Below, in pieces: positions 1-4,890 of a stretch of 6,963 nucleotides of DNA (positions are counted from its first letter, which is position 1; each line of letters begins with the position of its first letter). The notes below the pieces were generated by a model that ran no database searches, was not told where the DNA came from, and saw only the letters and a list, made by a program, of their open reading frames with translations. The position numbers and the translations under genes are program-made. Source of the DNA: Candidatus Latescibacterota bacterium (GTDB taxonomy: Bacteria; Latescibacterota; UBA2968; UBA8231); NCBI GenBank assembly GCA_022825185.1, contig JAJDYK010000048.1, positions 1 through 6,963 on the forward strand, in the 5' to 3' direction.

Positions 1-1
1 G

Positions 2-1414
2 TCGCGCATCCTAGGACTGGAGCTGATCCCGGAGATGAGCCAAGGCGAATTCCTCGTCGATCTGGAATGGCGCGCTGGCACCCCGCTGGAGCAGACCGCC
101 ATCCAAGTCGCCGCCATTGACCGGCAGGTGCGCGGTCTCGAAGGCATTGCTTCGGTCTTTGCCCTCGTCGGCAGCAGCGCCCAAGCTGGTGGCACGGCCG
201 CGGACAAAAAGGAACACACCGCCCACCTCCTTGTGCGGCTCGCGCCAGAGGTCAGCGAAGAGGCAGCTATCGAAGCAGTGCGCGGCCTCCTTGGGGACAT
301 CCCCGAACTGAAGTTCAAATTCTCGCGGCCCACTTACTTTTCCTTCCGCACCCCAGTAGAGGTGGAAATCCGCGGCTACAGTCTAAGCACGCTCGATCTG
401 TTGGCCAGCGAAGCGGTCGAGCGCATGCACACCATTCCCGGGCTGACCGACATCCGCTCGAGCACGGCCGGCGGCCAACCCGAAGTCCAGATCTTCTTCG
501 ACCGCCGGCGCGTCGCCGAACTGGGCACCACCGTGCAGAATATCGGCGAGTTGTTGCGCAACAAGCTGCAAGGCGATGTCGCCACCGAGCTGGCGCGCCG
601 CGACCGCAAGGTCGATATCCGGGTCCGCTCGCTCGACGAGGAACGCCAGACCGTCGCCGACCTCAAGCAGATGATCGTCAGCCCGGCCTCCTACGCCGTG
701 CCAGTCGCGCTCGAATCGGTCGCCGAAGTGCGGGCCGTAGATGGCCCCGCCGAGATCCGCCGCCTCGACCAAGAGCGCGTCGCCGTCATCTCGGCCAACC
801 TCGACGGACGCGATCTAGGCGGCGTAGCAGAGGAGATCGAAACAACCCTCGCCGACTTGCCCCTGCCCGAGGGCTTCACCGTGTCGATCGGCGGCCAGAA
901 CGAGGAAATGGTCCGCTCCTTCGACAGCATGAAATTCGCCCTGCTGTTGGCTGTGTTCTTGGTCTATTTGGTGATGGCCTCGCAATTTGAATCGCTGCTG
1001 CACCCGCTGGTCATCATGTTCACCATTCCCCTCGGGCTGATCGGCAGCGCCCTCGGCCTGCTCGCGACGGGCACCACCATCAGCGTGGTCGTGCTCATTG
1101 GCCTAATCATGCTCGCCGGTATTGTCGTCAACAACGCCATCGTGCTCGTCGATTACATCAACCGCCTGCGCCGCGACGAGGGCATGGAAAAATTCGCCGC
1201 GGTGTTGCGCGCTGGTGAGGTGCGCTTCCGGCCCATTCTGATGACGACCTCGACCACCGCCCTCGGACTGTTGCCCATGGCCTTGGGGCTGGGCGAGGGA
1301 GCCGAGATCCGCGCGCCCATGGCCATTACTGTCATCGGTGGGCTTTTGGTATCCACCCTGCTGACTCTGGTGCTCATTCCCGTGGTTTATACCCTGATGG
1401 ATCGCAGCGCTTAG
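2..1414 (+). CDS. RND efflux permease, C-terminal part (5' truncated by window edge)
   Basis: This is an inner-membrane, proton-driven RND (AcrB/HAE-1-like) permease, which would normally work with a membrane-fusion protein and an outer-membrane channel. The frame is open from base 2, and the first visible residues (LGLELIPEMSQGEF) match the family's segment just after TM7, so about 55% of the protein is missing. The visible part holds the C-terminal porter subdomains, then TM8 (from about base 930, ending MASQFES), TM9 (HPLVIMFTIPLGLIG), TM10 (GIVVNNAIVLVDYIN), TM11 (RFRPILMTTSTTALGLLPMAL) and TM12 (LLVSTLLTLVLIPVVYTLMD). The TM10 lysine of AcrB (K940) is Asn here (codon 1130-1132). The TM11 Arg (codon 1223-1225) and Thr (codon 1244-1246) matching AcrB R971 and T978 are kept. 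The gene ends with TAG at 1412-1414, and the next permease starts 10 nt later. Its ATG lies upstream, so the internal ATG at 35 is not the start. Family assignment is secure; substrate is unknown. Confidence 0.95.
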   Translation, partial: SRILGLELIPEMSQGEFLVDLEWRAGTPLEQTAIQVAAIDRQVRGLEGIASVFALVGSSAQAGGTAADKKEHTAHLLVRLAPEVSEEAAIEAVRGLLGDIPELKFKFSRPTYFSFRTPVEVEIRGYSLSTLDLLASEAVERMHTIPGLTDIRSSTAGGQPEVQIFFDRRRVAELGTTVQNIGELLRNKLQGDVATELARRDRKVDIRVRSLDEERQTVADLKQMIVSPASYAVPVALESVAEVRAVDGPAEIRRLDQERVAVISANLDGRDLGGVAEEIETTLADLPLPEGFTVSIGGQNEEMVRSFDSMKFALLLAVFLVYLVMASQFESLLHPLVIMFTIPLGLIGSALGLLATGTTISVVVLIGLIMLAGIVVNNAIVLVDYINRLRRDEGMEKFAAVLRAGEVRFRPILMTTSTTALGLLPMALGLGEGAEIRAPMAITVIGGLLVSTLLTLVLIPVVYTLMDRSA

Positions 1415-1418
1415 GAGG
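1413..1418 (+). promoter_or_regulatory. Strong Shine-Dalgarno (AGGAGG) overlapping upstream stop codon
   Basis: A perfect AGGAGG shares its first two bases with the TAG stop of the upstream permease and ends 6 nt before the ATG at 1425. This spacing decides the start: the in-frame TTG at 1419 would directly abut the site and cannot use it. The arrangement suggests that the two permeases are translated from one mRNA, with termination on the first gene feeding initiation on the second. Confidence 0.9.
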
Positions 1419-1424
1419 TTGGTT

Positions 1425-4400
1425 ATGAACCTATCTGAATTTTCGCTCAAACGGCCCGTGACCACCCTGATGCTTACCATCTGCGCCTTGGTAGTGGGTG
1501 TCGTCGCCTTAGATCGCTTGCCCATAGAGCAGTTGCCGAGCATTTCCTCTTCCGGGATCACGGCCCGCGTCCAGTACAACAACTCTTCCCCCGAAGAAAT
1601 TGAGCGCTTAGTGGTCCTGCCACTGGAGCAGACGCTGGGCACGCTCAACAACATTGACCGCATTAGTTCAAGTTCGGGGCGCAATGAGGGCGAGGTGCGC
1701 GTTGACTTCAAGGCCGGAACCGACATGGACTTGGCCAACATGGAGATGCGCGAAAAACTCGACCAAGCCCGCGCCCTCCTGCCCTCGGACGTCGATCGCG
1801 TCAGCCTGCGTCGCTGGCAATCCGACCAGCGCGCCATCATAGATGCCAATCTGGCGTGGCGCGGCGACGGCGACCGCCTACTCGACCTAATCCAGAAAGT
1901 CATTGAGCCACGACTGTTGCGGATCAATGGCGTCGTCAACGTGGTCATCGACGACTTCGAGGAGAAACAACTCATAGTCGAGTTGGACCAAGAGCGCTTG
2001 CAGACCCACAACATCTCGCTGGGCTCGCTCGGCTGGCAGCTCAACCAGAACAACACCAACATCTCGCTGGGTCGGGTCATGGACGGCGGCCAACGCTACA
2101 TGGCCCGCGCCATCGGCGAGTTCTCCCGCGCCGAGGAGATTGCCTCCATGCCGCTTATGGGCGGTCAGTTCCGCCTTAGCGACATCGGCGAGATCAACTA
2201 CGGCTACCCCGAAAAGCGCCGCTACGAGCGGCTCAATGGCACCGATGCGCTGGAGCTAGAAATTTTCAAAGCCTCCACCGCCAATGTCATCGATGTCGGC
2301 GAGGCCGTCGTCGCTGAGTTGCAGGAGATTGAGGACGAATACGATGGCGAACTCGGAGTCTTCATCGACCGCAATCGCGCTGAGTCCGTGCTCAAAGAAG
2401 CCGGTACGCTCCTCAACTCGGCGCTGCTCGGCGCGTTTTTGGCGATGACTATCATCTTCCTCTTTCTGCGCAACATCCGCTCGACCATCGTCATCGCCCT
2501 CGCCATCCCCACCTCGGCGCTGTGCGTCTTTATCGGTATGTACGTCGCCCGCGAGGTCTTTGAATCGACGATCACCCTCAACATGGTCTCAATGATGGGG
2601 CTGATGCTCGCGGTGGGGATGTTGGTCGATCCGGCGGTAGTGGTGCTGGAAAGCATCTTTCGCCGCCGCCAAGAAGACGGCCTCGACGCCGATGAGGCCG
2701 CCCACGCCGGCAGCCGCGAAGTCGGCATGGCAGTCTTAGCCTCGGCGCTGACGACGATCTGCGTTTTCGTGCCCTTCTTCTTCCTCTCCGATGGCCGCTC
2801 GGCCGCGTGGATGAAAGACGCCGGGATCGCGATATGCCTCGCCGTGATGGTGTCGATGATCGTCTCGTTGTCGCTGATCCCGCTGGTGTCCTCGCGGCTG
2901 CTTCGCGCCGGGGTTGAGCGCTTCGACCGCTGGCTCAAGCTGCTAGTCGTCGCCGTCGTGATAGGTATTGCCTACTGGCAAATCAGCGACCTTGGCTGGA
3001 GCGGCTTACAGGCTTGGTGGGGCCGCTGGTCCGGGCTGATCGCCACCTCAATCGGTGGAATGCAATGGCAGACCATCCTCGGCTGTGCGCTCGCTGCCCT
3101 AGCTGGGGCCGCGCTCGGCTGGTACTGCTCACGCCACGGCCTGCGCTCCTCGTATGGCCGCTTGCTCAACTGGACGCTCGACCACCGCTGGGTCGCCCTG
3201 CTCGCCACGGTGATGCTGACCGGTACCGGCTATTACCTATACGACCAGATCGAGCAACGCGGCACCCCCTGGACCCCAGAGCGCCGAGTGGATATGTCGG
3301 TGGTCATCGACCGCAGCTATAGCCTCGAAGAAGTCCGCGATCATTTCTATCAAATAGAAGAAATCCTGCTAGCGAAAAAGGATTCGCTCGATATTCAATC
3401 GCTTATGACGAGGTTCAGCCAGCGCCGAGGCAGCATTCGCGCCTATCTCGTCGATGCCGACGAGGGCCGGCTCTCATCCATGGAGGCGGGCAACGCGATC
3501 AAGGAACTGCTGCCAGAGAAGGTGGGGTACACGTACAAAATGGGCCGCTCGCGCAGTTGGACCGGCAACCAACTCGGCGTCGAAGTCCAGCTTCACGGCC
3601 GCGACCCAGAAGTCCTAGCCGTGCTAATGGAAGACGTCAAAGCCGGTCTCGAACAGATACCCGGAGTCCAAGACGTCGATAGCAGCCTCGAAGACGGCGA
3701 AGACGAAGTCCGCGTCGAAATCAATCGCGCCCAGGCGCTCGGCTATGGGCTGTCGCCGCGCGAGGTTGCCCAGGGCATCTCCTCGGCTTTGGGTACCCGC
3801 CGCACCAGCGGCTTCAAAAGCGACGACCGCGAAATCGACATCGTCATGCAGCTCAACGAGGGCGACCGCGCCACCCTCGACCAGCTCAGAAACAGCCGCT
3901 ACGAAACCCGCGACGGCAATTCGGTCCAGCTTGCGTCGCTGGCCGACTTCCAGCTTGGCCGCGGCCCCCGCGATCTCAGGCGCGAAAATCGGATGCTCAA
4001 CGTCACCGTTTTCGCCAACACCGAAGACCGCAATGCCGCTCGCGCGCTGATGGGACCGATCACCCAGATGATGGAGGGGATGCAGTTGCCCGCCGGCTAT
4101 ACCTGGGATCTGGGCCGGGCGGCGCGCTGGGAGCAGGAGGAAGCCAGCGACAACAATTTCACCGCGATTTTTGCCATCCTGCTGATCTACCTCATCATGG
4201 CCTCGCTCTTTGAGTCCCTGATCCATCCCTTCACCATCATCTTCGCCATCCCCTTCTCTCTGATCGGCGTGGCTTTGGGGCTATATGTCCTCGACGTGCC
4301 CTTTGACAACAACGGTGCCTTGGGGCTTTTGATCCTCTTCGGCATCGTCGTCAACAACGGCATCGTGCTGATCTCCCATATAAATCATCTGCGGGCGAGC

Positions 4401-4703
4401 GGGCTGTCGCGGCGCGAGGCGATCTGCCTCGGCGGCCAGCACCGGCTCCGGCCCATCCTGATGACCGCCTTTACCACCATCCTCAACCTGATGCCGATCG
4501 TCCTGCCGATGGTCTATGGCACGTCCGAGGGCTTTGCCCGCCGCTGGGGGCCGGTGGGCTTGGTAGTAGCCAGCGGCTTGGCCACCTCGACGGTGCTGAC
4601 CCTGATGCTCGCCCCGACGCTCTACTCGCTGTTGGACGATCTGGCGCTGTGGTGCAAGCGGGTGATGCGCGCATCGCACAGCACGAGCACGGTCAACGCA
4701 TGA
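1425..4703 (+). CDS. RND efflux permease, complete, with two-helix insertion between TM6 and TM7
   Basis: This is a full-length AcrB/HAE-1-like RND permease of 1092 residues, somewhat longer than the usual 1000-1050. TM1 is at about residues 11-30 (after LKRP), followed by the N-terminal porter domain. TM2 (329-348), TM3 (354-375), TM4 (386-409), TM5 (435-454) and TM6 (466-488) come next. TM7 is at about 588-606, followed by the C-terminal porter domain. TM8 (912-928), TM9 (935-957), TM10 (964-985) and TM11/TM12 (from about 1007) close the protein. TM4 reads GMLVDPAVVVLES: D402 matches AcrB D407, but the partner D408 is P403. TM10 has N977-N978 where AcrB has K940-N941. R1007 and T1014 match AcrB R971 and T978. 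Between TM6 and the pre-TM7 amphipathic helix (about 571-587) lie about 55 extra residues with two hydrophobic stretches, 503-520 and 550-568, giving a probable 14 membrane segments. It is coupled to the preceding permease by AGGAGG at the stop codon. The pair may form a heteromeric pump as in MdtBC or two separate pumps; the sequence does not decide this. No frameshift is seen. Substrate is unknown. Confidence 0.95.
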   Translation: MNLSEFSLKRPVTTLMLTICALVVGVVALDRLPIEQLPSISSSGITARVQYNNSSPEEIERLVVLPLEQTLGTLNNIDRISSSSGRNEGEVRVDFKAGTDMDLANMEMREKLDQARALLPSDVDRVSLRRWQSDQRAIIDANLAWRGDGDRLLDLIQKVIEPRLLRINGVVNVVIDDFEEKQLIVELDQERLQTHNISLGSLGWQLNQNNTNISLGRVMDGGQRYMARAIGEFSRAEEIASMPLMGGQFRLSDIGEINYGYPEKRRYERLNGTDALELEIFKASTANVIDVGEAVVAELQEIEDEYDGELGVFIDRNRAESVLKEAGTLLNSALLGAFLAMTIIFLFLRNIRSTIVIALAIPTSALCVFIGMYVAREVFESTITLNMVSMMGLMLAVGMLVDPAVVVLESIFRRRQEDGLDADEAAHAGSREVGMAVLASALTTICVFVPFFFLSDGRSAAWMKDAGIAICLAVMVSMIVSLSLIPLVSSRLLRAGVERFDRWLKLLVVAVVIGIAYWQISDLGWSGLQAWWGRWSGLIATSIGGMQWQTILGCALAALAGAALGWYCSRHGLRSSYGRLLNWTLDHRWVALLATVMLTGTGYYLYDQIEQRGTPWTPERRVDMSVVIDRSYSLEEVRDHFYQIEEILLAKKDSLDIQSLMTRFSQRRGSIRAYLVDADEGRLSSMEAGNAIKELLPEKVGYTYKMGRSRSWTGNQLGVEVQLHGRDPEVLAVLMEDVKAGLEQIPGVQDVDSSLEDGEDEVRVEINRAQALGYGLSPREVAQGISSALGTRRTSGFKSDDREIDIVMQLNEGDRATLDQLRNSRYETRDGNSVQLASLADFQLGRGPRDLRRENRMLNVTVFANTEDRNAARALMGPITQMMEGMQLPAGYTWDLGRAARWEQEEASDNNFTAIFAILLIYLIMASLFESLIHPFTIIFAIPFSLIGVALGLYVLDVPFDNNGALGLLILFGIVVNNGIVLISHINHLRASGLSRREAICLGGQHRLRPILMTAFTTILNLMPIVLPMVYGTSEGFARRWGPVGLVVASGLATSTVLTLMLAPTLYSLLDDLALWCKRVMRASHSTSTVNA

Positions 4704-4736
4704 AATCCTTTCGGGGGGACCTTCGTGTCCGGTAAA

Positions 4737-4847
4737 ATGCGGGTCTTGTATATTGGGGCGGCAAGCGCGGAACCATCCTCTTTGGCAAGGTTGGATAAAA
4801 TAGGAACGAGAGACCTATCCGCCTTGCCGCCCTTGTGGACACCTTAA
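4737..4847 (+). CDS. Possible 36-residue leader peptide (doubtful)
   Basis: An ATG at 4737 opens a 36-codon frame that ends at TAA 4845-4847, 43 nt before the exporter start. The product begins MRVLYIGAASAEP and ends LPPLWTP; I recognise no family. There is no good Shine-Dalgarno: the G-run at 4713-4718 is 18 nt upstream, too far. The frame spans both competing stems of the leader, which would be the right layout for translation-dependent attenuation. However, an open frame of this length is common by chance at this GC content. Listed only as a candidate. Confidence 0.15.
   Translation: MRVLYIGAASAEPSSLARLDKIGTRDLSALPPLWTP
4756..4832 (+). repeat. Long inverted repeat (15-bp stem with one bulge)
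   Basis: GGGCGGCAAG at 4756-4765 is the exact reverse complement of CTTGCCGCCC at 4823-4832. With C4766 bulged out, pairing continues through GCGGA (4767-4771) with TCCGC (4818-4822), giving 15 base pairs closing a 46-nt interior. No T-run follows the 3' arm (next bases TTGTGG), so it is not a standard intrinsic terminator. It may be an RNA leader structure, a Rho-linked 3' end or an mRNA-stabilising stem. Confidence 0.6.
4784..4828 (+). repeat. Alternative hairpin competing for the same 3' arm
   Basis: GGCAAGG (4784-4790) is the exact reverse complement of CCTTGCC (4822-4828). Inside it, GGATA (4793-4797) pairs with TATCC (4816-4820) across a TT/G internal mismatch. That makes 12 base pairs around an 18-nt loop. 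GGCAAG also occurs at 4760-4765 in the longer stem, so CTTGCC (4823-4828) can pair with only one of the two copies at a time. Confidence 0.5.
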
Positions 4848-4877
4848 GGGGCTAGTAAACATACGTATCGCCTAGGT

Positions 4878-4883
4878 AAGGGG
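4878..4883 (+). promoter_or_regulatory. Ribosome binding site of the ABC exporter (AAGGGG)
   Basis: AAGGGG lies 7 nt before the ATG at 4891. It is an imperfect match to AAGGAGG, clearly weaker than the site before the second RND permease. The ATG at 4887 is out of frame with the exporter and meets a stop after five codons. Confidence 0.65.
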
Positions 4884-4890
4884 CAAATGT

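Larger units (their letters stand above)
4704..4890 (+). other. Intergenic region / probable leader of the ABC exporter gene
   Basis: This is 187 bp between the second permease and the ABC exporter. It holds two overlapping inverted repeats (listed separately), a small ORF of doubtful status, and the exporter's ribosome binding site. TAAGGGGC occurs twice, at 4845-4852 and 4877-4884; the second copy contains the ribosome binding site. CCTTA at 4842-4846 could pair with TAAGG at 4877-4881 and mask that site. Small perfect palindromes occur at 4842-4849 (CCTTAAGG), 4861-4868 (ATACGTAT) and 4871-4876 (CCTAGG). I see no stem followed by a T-run, so there is no recognisable intrinsic terminator, and no convincing sigma-70 promoter. 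Whether the exporter is co-transcribed with the RND genes or has its own promoter is open. Confidence 0.6.

Noticed and set aside
1419..1424. TTG at 1419 as the start of the second permease
   Set aside because: It directly abuts the AGGAGG site (zero spacing). ATG at 1425 has ideal 6-nt spacing and gives the family-typical N-terminus (MNLSEFSLKRPV).
1103..2080. 325-codon antisense open frame across the junction of the two RND genes
   Set aside because: It is a shadow of two clear coding regions in GC-rich DNA. The translation is Ser/Arg-rich low-complexity sequence with no recognisable domain, and it would overlap conserved RND motifs on the other strand.
2222..2938. 238-codon antisense open frame inside the second permease
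   Set aside because: Its composition (Ser, Thr, Arg, Ala runs) is the typical reverse-strand image of hydrophobic membrane codons. It has no family resemblance, and the sense strand is certain.
3624..4226. 200-codon antisense open frame inside the second permease
   Set aside because: It lies wholly within the conserved C-terminal porter domain and TM8 coding sequence and has no independent motif.
4744..4801. Sigma-70 promoter candidates (TATATT at 4749-4754, TAAAAT at 4796-4801, TTGGCA at 4782-4787)
   Set aside because: The -10-like hexamers lack a -35 at proper spacing, and TTGGCA is only 8 nt from TAAAAT. No pair has both boxes and a 16-18 nt gap.
4756..4845. Rho-independent terminator after the RND operon
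   Set aside because: The stem is convincing but no T-run follows the 3' arm and the enclosed interior is 46 nt, unlike an intrinsic terminator.
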